A DNA stretch of 64,000 bases from Pinibacter sp031553495 (GTDB taxonomy: Bacteria; Bacteroidota; Bacteroidia; Chitinophagales; Chitinophagaceae). The notes below the pieces were generated by a model that saw only the letters and a list, made by a program, of their open reading frames with translations, had not been told where the DNA came from and made no database searches. This document shows, in pieces, positions 9,243 through 17,054 of the stretch (positions within the stretch are counted from its first letter, which is position 1; each line of letters begins with the position of its first letter). The position numbers and the translations under genes were made by a program. The stretch is taken from contig JAVBLN010000027.1 of assembly GCA_031553495.1 (NCBI GenBank), positions 4,046-68,045 on the forward strand. Direction: 5' to 3'.

Positions 9243-10055
9243 ATGAAATCAAATAAAATAACTCTTGTAATGGTACTACTGATAAGTACTGTTGTAGGAT
9301 TTTCAATCACATCCTGCCAAAAAATGGATCATCCGCTATTACCAAAGGATACTCCATTAACAGAAGACTGGAATCTTATCTTAACTAAAGATCCGGCGTT
9401 GAAAATGTATCTTTCTTTCGAAAATTCAATGTATGACAGCATAACTAATGAAACACCGGCGAAAACTGCGAAATTCTCGGATGGCATTAATGGCAAAGCG
9501 TTCCAGGGCGGGGCAGGTAGTAACTTTATTGTTTATGATTCTGCAAAATGGATCAGCTCGGTAATCAATTTTACTATTTCATTTTGGATTAAAACAAATG
9601 AAAGAATTGCCGGCCCGGGCGAAGCCGTTTTTGGCATTCCTAATAGTAGTTGGCTTGGTGGAGATTGTGTGTTTTTTGAAGGTTGGGATTGGCCGCCTTC
9701 AGGTGAGTTAGTTGCGAGAGGTGTATTTAATTCTACAGGAATTTGGTATTTGTATGGTGAAAATCCCGGCCCCGGGGTCAACAATGGCAGATGGCAGGTG
9801 CCGCCAAATACATGGACTCATATTGCACTTACATATAATTCTTCTTCAAAAGCTTTTGAGTATTATCTGAATGGAGTAAAGCAGTCCACGCAAACAGCGG
9901 CTGCATTAAAATTACCTGCTACTTCTCAGTTTGTTTTGGGTGCAAATAATCTTAGTGGAGACAGGTTTATACAGGGAGCTTTAGATCAATTCAGATTTTA
10001 TGACAGAATATTGAGTATTGGTGAAATCCAAAAAATTTATACACTAAAAATTTAA
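9243..10055 (+). CDS. LamG/concanavalin-type surface lipoprotein, putative glycan-binding protein of the PUL
   Basis: 270 residues from the ATG at 9243; a TTG at 9231 would add four. It has a lipoprotein signal (ITSCQK). From about residue 45 on it is a single LamG-like jelly roll: LKMYLSFENSMYDS, INFTISFWIKT, WTHIALTYNSSSKAFEYYLNG and GALDQFRFYDRILSIGEI are the usual strands of the LamG_3 fold. There is no catalytic motif. It sits between susD and a GH144 gene, the usual place of a surface glycan-binding protein. The binding role is inferred from position and fold. A 10-bp hairpin follows the stop. Confidence 0.82.
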   Translation: MKSNKITLVMVLLISTVVGFSITSCQKMDHPLLPKDTPLTEDWNLILTKDPALKMYLSFENSMYDSITNETPAKTAKFSDGINGKAFQGGAGSNFIVYDSAKWISSVINFTISFWIKTNERIAGPGEAVFGIPNSSWLGGDCVFFEGWDWPPSGELVARGVFNSTGIWYLYGENPGPGVNNGRWQVPPNTWTHIALTYNSSSKAFEYYLNGVKQSTQTAAALKLPATSQFVLGANNLSGDRFIQGALDQFRFYDRILSIGEIQKIYTLKI

Positions 10056-10076
10056 GATTCTGCGAACCAAAATTTG

Positions 10077-10108
10077 CAAAGGGTTGCATTTCTATCATCA
10101 ACCCTTTG
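10077..10108 (+). terminator. Intercistronic hairpin after the LamG gene
   Basis: Perfect 10-bp arms CAAAGGGTTG (10077-10086) and CAACCCTTTG (10099-10108) with a 12-nt loop and only a short T-run. It may attenuate rather than end transcription into the GH144 gene. Confidence 0.5.
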
Positions 10109-10146
10109 TTTAAGGCAATTAAAACATAATTTTTAAAAATATTATT

Positions 10147-11823
10147 ATGAAGATTTTTGATTCGATTTGGATGATAGCCATAATAACTGTTTTGGGTTTT
10201 TCTTCTTGCGGAAAAAATCATGACAGTATGATTACGCCTCCAACTCCAACATTAAATTATACAAAAGCTTCGGTAGATGGAATAGTTGTAAAGAACGGTG
10301 CAACTACCATGTCTCCAATAAAGCCAACTATTAAGTTCTCTTTTACCGATCCTATACAACAAGCATCTGCCGGTAATGGAGTTTTGCTAAAAAAAGGCAC
10401 CCAGGAAATTGCTTGTAATATTACTTTTGAAGACAATAATTCCACTATTGTGGTTAAGCCAAAAGCGGCATTGAACGCTTTGTCTACCTATACAATATCT
10501 GTGGCAAGCGACTTATTGTCTAATACTTCAGGCAAAGAATTGGGGTATCCAATAAATATAACTTTGAATACAGGCATTGATAGCTCAGACAAATTTACCC
10601 GCATTTCTGACAATGAGCTGCTTACAATAGTTCAGCAACAAACATTCAAATATGTTTGGGATTATGCCCACCCGGTCTCAGGAATGATCCGCGAAGGCTC
10701 AAAACATGGTGCAGAGATTGTAACCAGTGGCGGTACAGGCTTTGGCGTAATGGCGATAATTGTAGGAATTGAAAGAGGTTTCATTTCCCGCGCAGATGGA
10801 TTGGCAAGGTTAACAAAGATTACTAAGTTCCTGGATGAAAAAGCGGAGCATTTCCATGGCGCTTTTTCTCATTGGATCAATGGCGAAACCGGTGCAAGTA
10901 TACCCTTTGCTTCAAGCAACAATAGCGGCGACATATTAGAAACTTCTCTTTTAATGCAGGGGCTATTAGCTGCAAGACAATATTTCACCGGTGCGGGAGA
11001 AGAAGCAGAATTGAAGGCCAGGATCAATAAATTATGGAACAATGTGGAATGGGATTGGTACAGGCAAAACAATCAAAATGTTTTGTACTGGAGTTGGTTC
11101 CCAAGCACGCAATGGACCGAAACCATGAAAATACAAGGCTGGAACGAAGGGCTTATAACATATGTATTAGCCGCATCTTCTACCACCCATACCATACCTA
11201 AAGAAGTGTACACTCAAGGCTGGACCCAAAATGGTGCTATAAAAAATGGTAACACTTACTATGGCGTTAAATTACCTTTGGGAGATACATACGGCGGTCC
11301 ACTGTTCTTTGCTCATTATTCATTTCTCGGCCTGGATCCCAGGGACTTAACTGATGATATGGGAATCAATTATTGGGAACAAAACGTGGCACATTCTCAA
11401 ATCAACCAAAAATATTGTATAGATAATCCCAATCGTTATTATGGGTATAGTGCAGAATGCTGGGGCTTAACAGCAAGTAATGCTACTGATGGTTACAATG
11501 CAAGTTCTCCAACCAATGACGTTGGCTCAATTGCACCTACTGCGGCATTATCTTCTTTCCCATATACACCTGCTGAATCTAAAAAAGCGTTGGAGTTTTT
11601 CTATTATAAATTAGGCGACAGGCTTTGGGGAGAATACGGATTTTTTGATGCTTTTTGTTTAAACAGGCAGTGGTTTTCCGATGCAGCGCTGGCAATTGAT
11701 CAGGGGCCTATTATTGTAATGATGGAAAATTACAGAACAGGTTTGTTGTGGAAATTATTTATGTCTGCACCAGAAGTGAAAGTTGGTTTAAAAAAGCTGG
11801 GTTTTCAAAGTCCTAAAATTTAA
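10147..11823 (+). CDS. GH144 endo-beta-1,2-glucanase-like lipoprotein with N-terminal Ig-like domain
   Basis: 558 residues. The lipobox is GFSSCGK (Cys21), so surface anchoring is likely. Residues 38-145 form a Big_5-like Ig domain (IKPTIKFSFTDPI...LSTYTISVAS). Residues 155-555 are the alpha/alpha-barrel of the glucoamylase-like Pfam family containing GH144: TFKYVWDYAHPVSGMIREG, TSGGTGFGVMAIIVG, HFHGAFSHWI, YWSWFPSTQW, GGPLFFAHYSFLGLDPR and ECWGLTASN. GH144 enzymes hydrolyse linear beta-1,2-glucan to sophorooligosaccharides, and the founding members came from Chitinophaga. A second GH144 paralogue lies at 15076. The family call is strong; the substrate is inferred from the family. Confidence 0.88.
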   Translation: MKIFDSIWMIAIITVLGFSSCGKNHDSMITPPTPTLNYTKASVDGIVVKNGATTMSPIKPTIKFSFTDPIQQASAGNGVLLKKGTQEIACNITFEDNNSTIVVKPKAALNALSTYTISVASDLLSNTSGKELGYPINITLNTGIDSSDKFTRISDNELLTIVQQQTFKYVWDYAHPVSGMIREGSKHGAEIVTSGGTGFGVMAIIVGIERGFISRADGLARLTKITKFLDEKAEHFHGAFSHWINGETGASIPFASSNNSGDILETSLLMQGLLAARQYFTGAGEEAELKARINKLWNNVEWDWYRQNNQNVLYWSWFPSTQWTETMKIQGWNEGLITYVLAASSTTHTIPKEVYTQGWTQNGAIKNGNTYYGVKLPLGDTYGGPLFFAHYSFLGLDPRDLTDDMGINYWEQNVAHSQINQKYCIDNPNRYYGYSAECWGLTASNATDGYNASSPTNDVGSIAPTAALSSFPYTPAESKKALEFFYYKLGDRLWGEYGFFDAFCLNRQWFSDAALAIDQGPIIVMMENYRTGLLWKLFMSAPEVKVGLKKLGFQSPKI

Positions 11824-11840
11824 AATTTTGTATCAATCAA

Positions 11841-11880
11841 CTACAAGCCGTGTGAAATTCAATGTTAATACGGCTTGTAG
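11841..11880 (+). terminator. Hairpin after the first GH144 gene
   Basis: Perfect 11-bp stem CTACAAGCCGT / ACGGCTTGTAG (11841-11851 with 11870-11880) starting 17 nt after the stop. It is followed by TATTTCCC, not a strong T-run. Likely the end of the susCD-LamG-GH144 transcript. Confidence 0.6.
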
Positions 11881-11990
11881 TATTTCCCTGCTGTAATTAC
11901 ATTGGAATTTTTGTTCAGAAACATTGAGCGGGCCCTTATATCACCTTATCTGGCTTTTTATTATCAGGTCATTATTTAAGACGTATTTTT

Positions 11991-12066
11991 ATTATGAGTC
12001 AGGCTGCATTACTACTATTAAGCTTTAGTTGCGTCGCACTCTTCAACGGTTTGTTCGCTATTGTGC
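11991..12066 (+). repeat. Dispersed core repeat, copy 4 (L1 variant/R4)
   Basis: ACTACTATTAAGC followed by GTTGCGTCGCACTCTTCAAC and GGTTTGTTCGCTATTG. The right block is shared with the copy at 55428-55491. Located in the 327-bp gap before the GH29 gene. Confidence 0.8.
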
Positions 12067-12150
12067 AATGAACAGAAGTATGTCCTGTTTATTGACCCAC
12101 ATTATCAGGTACACGGTTGTATTTTTTTTATTTCCTTAACTCGCATAAAG

Positions 12151-14499
12151 ATGAAAATGTCAAGATTTTTTTTGGTACTGGTTTGTTTCATTTCATTAGG
12201 TGGGCAAGCTCAAGAAAGAGTAATTATTGAAGATTTTGAGAACGGCAAACTCAATTTTACCCAAGTCACAAACATGATGGGAAAATGTGAGTGGCAACTT
12301 GTTGATAATCCTGTAAAAGATAAAATAAACAGTAGTAATAAGGTTTATAAATTCATCCGCAAAAGTTCAGAACCTGTGTGGGCAGGTTTTTGGGCTGAAC
12401 TTAATGAGCCGTTAAAGAAATTTCTTGATGTAAAGAAATTCCGCTATGTGCATGTAAAATATATGCGCACCAGCCCTTACTCCCGTTTGCGGTTAAAACT
12501 TGAAAGAAGCGCAGGCGGACCGTTTATAGAATTTTTTGGAATGCAGGAACCAACAACAACAGGCCGTTGGGAAATCATCACTTTTGATTTGAAAGCAAAT
12601 AATGCAAACGATTTATATAATGTTATTTCGTTTCAGCCCGATGTTGCAGCTAATCAGCCCGATGGCGTGGTGGCATATATTGATGACATCAATATGAGCA
12701 ACGATCCTGAACCGGGCATTTCATTCACCAATAAAACAGTTAAGGATCTTTCTTTTGGCAACCTGTATTCCAACTCCATGCGGCTCGACTGGCAACCCGT
12801 TTACGGAGCTTCATCTTACGAAGTGCTAAACAATGGGAAAAAGATCAAAACGGTTTCTTTTCCATTTGCACAACTCAGTAATTTAAAACCAAATTCAATT
12901 AACCAGTTTCAGATCGTTGCCTTAAATTCAAAAGGCACACGTTCAAAAGCCTGTGCTGCTTTAAAAGTAAAAACACTGGCCAAAGGAATTTTGGCTCAGC
13001 CCGGCAACCTGCATTTTTCTACCCGCGATTCTTCTTCCGTAACACTTAAGTGGAATGAAGTAGCCGGCGCTACCGGTTATGAAATTTATAAGAACAATGA
13101 AAAAATTGTTACAACTAATGCAGACAGTGTAGCCATAACCTCGCTTTCTCCTTACACAAAATATCTTTTTGCTGTAAAAGCTATTAACAATAAAGGAGAG
13201 TCGTCCTCAATAAAAAAATTAACAGTAGCCACCCTGGAAACAGCGGCACAACGTGCACAGCGTATGGCATGGTGGCATCACGATAAGTTTGGTATGTTCA
13301 TTCATTGGGGAGTATACTCTGCACTGGAAGGCTGTTATAAAGATAAATGCCAGGAAGTTGGTAAATATGGCGAGTGGATAATGAGCGAGCTGGATATTCC
13401 GGTGAATTATTACCGCCAGGTGGCTAAAGAAAAATTTACTGCAGCTAACTATCATCCCGAGCAATGGGTAAGCATGGCAAAACAGGCAGGTATGAAATAT
13501 ATTGTACTTACCTCCAAGCATCATGAAGGTTTTGCACTATTTAATTCTAAAGTATCCGATTGGAACGCGGTGCAGTCATCGCCGGCTAAAAGAGATCTAC
13601 TGGCGCCGCTTGTAAAAGCAGCAAAAGATTCCGGAATGAAAATCGGGTTCTATTATTCCCAGGCCTTGGATTGGGTAAATGGAGGATCTGGCCGCCACTG
13701 GGATAAATTGCAGGATAAAAGAACATTCGATCAATATATTGATGAAGTGGCTATTCCTCAATTGCGTGAAATATTAACCCAATATGGTAAGCTTGATTTG
13801 TTGTGGTGGGATATGCCTATTGAAATGACAGATCAAAGAGCTAAAAAGTTTTTGGAAGTAGTGCACGAAATGTATGATGTGCAAAAGAATTTGGTTATTA
13901 ACGACAGGCTTGGCGGCAGCTACATGTTTGACCACAACACACCGGAGCAAAGCATTCCCGATATGCCGTCAAATGGAAGAAGTGATGGCCGTGATTGGGA
14001 AACCTGTATGACGCTCAATCATACATGGGGTTATACAAAAGCTGATACCACATGGAAATCTTCCACAGAGATCATTCACAAGCTTACAGATATAGTTAGT
14101 AAAGGCGGAAACTTTTTGCTGAACATTGGCCCCAAAGCCGATGGATCCGTACCCATTGAAACTATTACCCGTTTTGATACAGTTGGTAAATGGATGGCAA
14201 TAAATGGAGAATCTATTTACGGAACTGCTGCAAGTCCTTTTACCACACAGCTTCCCTGGGGCCGCTGTACCCAAAAAGTTTTGCAAGGAAAAAAAATATT
14301 GTATTTCCATGTTTGGAACTGGCCTGAAAACGGCGAATTGATAATTCCTGGAATCAAAAATAATTCTACTAAAGTGTATTTGCTTTCAGATGTTAACAAA
14401 AACAAGTTAAAAGCCGAAGTGGTTAATGACGGATTACGCATTACAGTTCCGCTAAAGGCGCCTGATAATTTTAGCAGCACACTAGTGATGGAAGAATAG
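12151..14499 (+). CDS. GH29 alpha-L-fucosidase-like enzyme with N-terminal CBM-like and two FN3 domains
   Basis: 782 residues from the ATG at 12151. The frame is open back to 12061, but that stretch overlaps a repeat and lacks a signal peptide. A signal peptide ends near GGQAQE. Residues 20-205 look like a jelly-roll carbohydrate-binding domain (WAGFWAELNEP, YVHVKYMRTSPYSRLRLKLE). Residues about 205-380 hold two FN3 domains. From about 385 on is GH29: WWHHDKFGMFIHWG, MKYIVLTSKHHEGF, IGFYYSQALDW, and LLWWDMP with Asp554 at the family nucleophile position, then GGNFLLNIGPKADG. Release of terminal alpha-L-fucose or a related sugar is expected in the periplasm or outside. The accessory architecture is unusually elaborate for GH29. 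Confidence 0.88.
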   Translation: MKMSRFFLVLVCFISLGGQAQERVIIEDFENGKLNFTQVTNMMGKCEWQLVDNPVKDKINSSNKVYKFIRKSSEPVWAGFWAELNEPLKKFLDVKKFRYVHVKYMRTSPYSRLRLKLERSAGGPFIEFFGMQEPTTTGRWEIITFDLKANNANDLYNVISFQPDVAANQPDGVVAYIDDINMSNDPEPGISFTNKTVKDLSFGNLYSNSMRLDWQPVYGASSYEVLNNGKKIKTVSFPFAQLSNLKPNSINQFQIVALNSKGTRSKACAALKVKTLAKGILAQPGNLHFSTRDSSSVTLKWNEVAGATGYEIYKNNEKIVTTNADSVAITSLSPYTKYLFAVKAINNKGESSSIKKLTVATLETAAQRAQRMAWWHHDKFGMFIHWGVYSALEGCYKDKCQEVGKYGEWIMSELDIPVNYYRQVAKEKFTAANYHPEQWVSMAKQAGMKYIVLTSKHHEGFALFNSKVSDWNAVQSSPAKRDLLAPLVKAAKDSGMKIGFYYSQALDWVNGGSGRHWDKLQDKRTFDQYIDEVAIPQLREILTQYGKLDLLWWDMPIEMTDQRAKKFLEVVHEMYDVQKNLVINDRLGGSYMFDHNTPEQSIPDMPSNGRSDGRDWETCMTLNHTWGYTKADTTWKSSTEIIHKLTDIVSKGGNFLLNIGPKADGSVPIETITRFDTVGKWMAINGESIYGTAASPFTTQLPWGRCTQKVLQGKKILYFHVWNWPENGELIIPGIKNNSTKVYLLSDVNKNKLKAEVVNDGLRITVPLKAPDNFSSTLVMEE

Positions 14500-14655
14500 G
14501 GAAATGGTAATAATGATAATAAGTGCATCAATCGCAAGGAAATAGAAAAGCAAAATTCCTATTCATAAAAATCTAAATATTACGAACCAGAAAGGCATTA
14601 TTCTGTTTTATGAATAGTAGAGAACAAATGATCAATTTTTTATGAAAGCATAGTT

Positions 14656-14682
14656 AAGCCCGATTTTCGGTCGGGTTTGGTT
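14656..14682 (+). terminator. Possible terminator of the GH29 gene
   Basis: GCCCGA TTTTCGG TCGGGT stem-loop followed by TTGGTTTG, about 155 nt after the stop. The T-run is weak. Confidence 0.45.
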
Positions 14683-14703
14683 TGTAGGGTTTTTTCGGAA
14701 GGG

Positions 14704-14774
14704 GTGGTCAGCCGCAGAGCCCTGATGTGGCTTTGGTTGCGACGCTCCGTTCAACTGTAGAATATGAATGGGGC
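14704..14774 (+). repeat. Dispersed core repeat, copy 5 (L2/R2)
   Basis: GCAGAGCCCTGAT-type left block and right block TTGCGACGCTCCGTTCAACT. Forms an inverted pair with copy 6, 57 bp away. Confidence 0.8.
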
Positions 14775-14831
14775 AATTTGTTCTAAACTCAGTACCGGAT
14801 TGTGTAGTAAATATAGTGTTGTTGCATTTTG

Positions 14832-14901
14832 CCGAATAGAATTACTACAGTACAAGTGAGTGACACAACCGGAGCTTAATAGTAGCAATACCGTTGATGC
14901 C
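14832..14901 (-). repeat. Dispersed core repeat, copy 6 (L1/R1)
   Basis: Minus-strand copy with GCTACTATTAAGC and TGTCACTCACTTGTACTG. Inverted partner of copy 5 but of a different subtype. Confidence 0.85.
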
Positions 14902-15075
14902 CAAAAAAATACTACCGGTATTAAGTCGATTGAGAATGTAGAATTAACCTCTAGTGCGATCCTGTTTAGTTAGGAAAACAGCTTGCTACTTTGCAGATCT
15001 TTTTGTTCCGGTGGGGTAAAAAAAATAATTCAAACACTTTTTGTAACACGGAGTTATTCATTTAATGCATTGAAC

Positions 15076-16413
15076 ATGAAACTAAAACCTTTATTATTTG
15101 TAGTTGCAATCATATGTTATACAAGTGTGTATGCACAGCAAAAATCCACTTTCGACCCTACTAAGAGGCCTAAAAACCTGTCTGATACGGCTTTGCTGGA
15201 ACTGGTACAAAAGCAGACATTCAAATACTTTTGGGATTTTGGCCATCCTGTAAGCGGGCTGGCGCGGGAACGGAGCAATGTTGCTTTTGATTATGGTAAT
15301 GAAGTGGTAACCACCGGCGGTAGCGGATTTGGCATCATGGCTATTATAGTGGCCGCTGAGCGTGGCTGGGTAACTCGTGAACAGGCTGCTGACCGAATGA
15401 ATAAAATTGTAAAGTTCTTGTGGAAAGCAGATGCGTTTCATGGCGTGTTTCCTCACTGGATGGATGGTGCAACCGGCAAGGTGATTCGCTTTGGAAGAAA
15501 AGATGACGGCGCCGATCTTGTAGAAACTTCGTTTCTTTTTGAAGGATTGTTATGTGCAAGACAATACTTTAATAAGGACAATAAAACGGAACGTGAAATT
15601 CGTGATCGAGTAAACTGGATGTGGAACGAAATTGAATGGAGCTGGTTTACACGCGACGGACAGGAAGTTCTATACTGGCACTGGAGCCCGAATAACGGGT
15701 GGGTAATGAATTTTCCTTTGCGCGGCTTTAATGAATGCCTTATTACTTATGTGCTGGCCGCGTCTGCCGATCGCTATCCCGTGGGCGCTAATGTATATCA
15801 CAGAGGCTGGGCACAAAGCGATTTCTTTAGAAACGGTAAAGAATATTATGGCATCAAACTTCCGCTGGGCTTCGATTATGGCGGGCCGCTATTTTTTTCC
15901 CACTATTCTTTTGTAGGGCTTGATCCGCGGGGATTGAAAGACAGGTATGCGGATTATTGGGAGCAAAACAAAAATCATACTTTAATCAATCGTGAACATT
16001 GTGTGCGCAATCCAAATCATTTTAAAGGATATGGCGCTAATTGCTGGGGCTTAACCGCAAGTGACACTTACAATGGCTACAATGCGCATTCTCCCACAAA
16101 TGATTTTGGAACCATTACACCCACAGCGGCATTGTCGGCATTTCCATACACGCCGGAGTATTCCATGCAGGCGCTGAAACATTTTTATTACGACCTGGGC
16201 GATAAGATATGGGGCGAATATGGATTTGTGGATGCATTCAACGAAACTAAAAATTGGTACGCGAAGTCATACTTGGCAATTGACCAGGGACCCATTATAG
16301 TGATGATAGAAAATTATAGAACCGGATTATTGTGGAATCTGTTTATGAGTTGCCCCGAAGTAAAAAACGGGTTAAAGAAACTGGGATTTGAAAGTCCTGC
16401 GCTGGCGAAATAA
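15076..16413 (+). CDS. GH144 endo-beta-1,2-glucanase-like enzyme, periplasmic paralogue
   Basis: 445 residues from the ATG at 15076 (MKLKPLLFVV; the longer frame from 14983 has no signal peptide). A cleavable signal ends at VYAQQ, with no lipobox and no Ig domain, so it is expected in the periplasm. The barrel motifs parallel the first GH144: TFKYFWDFGHPVSGLARE, TGGSGFGIMAIIVA, FHGVFPHWMDG, YWHWSPNNGW, GGPLFFSHYSFVGLDPR and NCWGLTASD. Predicted to cut imported beta-1,2-glucan fragments further, upstream of the GH3 enzymes. The division of labour is inferred from the two signal types. Confidence 0.87.
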   Translation: MKLKPLLFVVAIICYTSVYAQQKSTFDPTKRPKNLSDTALLELVQKQTFKYFWDFGHPVSGLARERSNVAFDYGNEVVTTGGSGFGIMAIIVAAERGWVTREQAADRMNKIVKFLWKADAFHGVFPHWMDGATGKVIRFGRKDDGADLVETSFLFEGLLCARQYFNKDNKTEREIRDRVNWMWNEIEWSWFTRDGQEVLYWHWSPNNGWVMNFPLRGFNECLITYVLAASADRYPVGANVYHRGWAQSDFFRNGKEYYGIKLPLGFDYGGPLFFSHYSFVGLDPRGLKDRYADYWEQNKNHTLINREHCVRNPNHFKGYGANCWGLTASDTYNGYNAHSPTNDFGTITPTAALSAFPYTPEYSMQALKHFYYDLGDKIWGEYGFVDAFNETKNWYAKSYLAIDQGPIIVMIENYRTGLLWNLFMSCPEVKNGLKKLGFESPALAK

Positions 16414-16449
16414 TGTAACCACGTAGAAACGCAGGCAGTTCATTTTTTT

Positions 16450-16520
16450 GGGGACCGGCGGTGGTGCTACTATTGGGCATCGTTGTGTCACTCACTTGTA
16501 CGGCAGTAATGCTATTGAGC
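16450..16520 (+). repeat. Dispersed core repeat, copy 7 (L1/R1)
   Basis: Near-consensus copy (GTGGTGCTACTATTGGGCAT, then TGTCACTCACTTGTACGG) lying between GH144 and the GxxExxY gene. Confidence 0.88.
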
Positions 16521-16622
16521 AATGTGAAACATTATGCACAAACTTATACAGCGTATAGTATAGCATATTTTACTTTTCACGATGCTTGTAGAAATACCTA
16601 ACTCTATGAAAGAATATTGGTT

Positions 16623-16997
16623 ATGAATTGTATTAGTAGTTTAACAGGAAAGATAATTGGCGCGGCTTGTAAAGTGCATACAGCTTTGGGACCGGGCTTG
16701 CTGGAAAACACTTATAAAGAATGCCTTTATTATGAATTGACAAAAACCGGACTTTATGTAGAAAAAGAGAAAGCATTGCCATTAGTTTATGAAGGTGTTA
16801 TGTTAGATGTTGGATATAGTATTGATCTGTTAATAGAGCGGGAAGTAATTGTAGAAGTGAAAGCGGTGGAAAAGTTATCTGATATTCATTTGACGCAAAC
16901 ACTTACTTACTTGAAACTCTCTAAATGCAAACTTGGTTTATTGCTCAATTTTAATGAAACAAGCATGAGAAACGGGATTAAACGGGTTGTTCTATAA
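16623..16997 (+). CDS. GxxExxY family protein (PDDEXK_3-like)
   Basis: 124 residues from the ATG at 16623. The namesake motif GPGLLENTY lies near residues 25-33. The nuclease-like core follows: VGYSIDLLIEREVIVEVKAVEKL supplies the D...ExK residues of a PD-(D/E)xK fold, then QTLTYLKLSKCKLGLLLNFN. The family (PF13366/TIGR04256) is widespread as single intergenic genes, often as many paralogues per genome, and its function is unknown. It has no relation to glycan breakdown and interrupts the PUL between GH144 and GH43, with a core repeat immediately upstream, so it is probably an insertion. Confidence 0.9.
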   Translation: MNCISSLTGKIIGAACKVHTALGPGLLENTYKECLYYELTKTGLYVEKEKALPLVYEGVMLDVGYSIDLLIEREVIVEVKAVEKLSDIHLTQTLTYLKLSKCKLGLLLNFNETSMRNGIKRVVL

Positions 16998-17054
16998 TTG
17001 TTTTAAGTGTAACTCAGTTAAAAACCCGGGTTTCTCTGTGGTAAAACAAAAGCT

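Larger units (their letters stand above)
14500..15075. other. 576-bp intergenic region with an inverted pair of core repeats
   Basis: It holds a GC-rich hairpin (14656-14677) and two core repeats in opposite orientation (14704-14774 plus, 14832-14901 minus). No coding sequence was recognised. Confidence 0.6.

Noticed and set aside
12061..12150. Longer start for the GH29 gene
   Set aside because: It begins inside core repeat 4 and would place the signal peptide 30 residues in.
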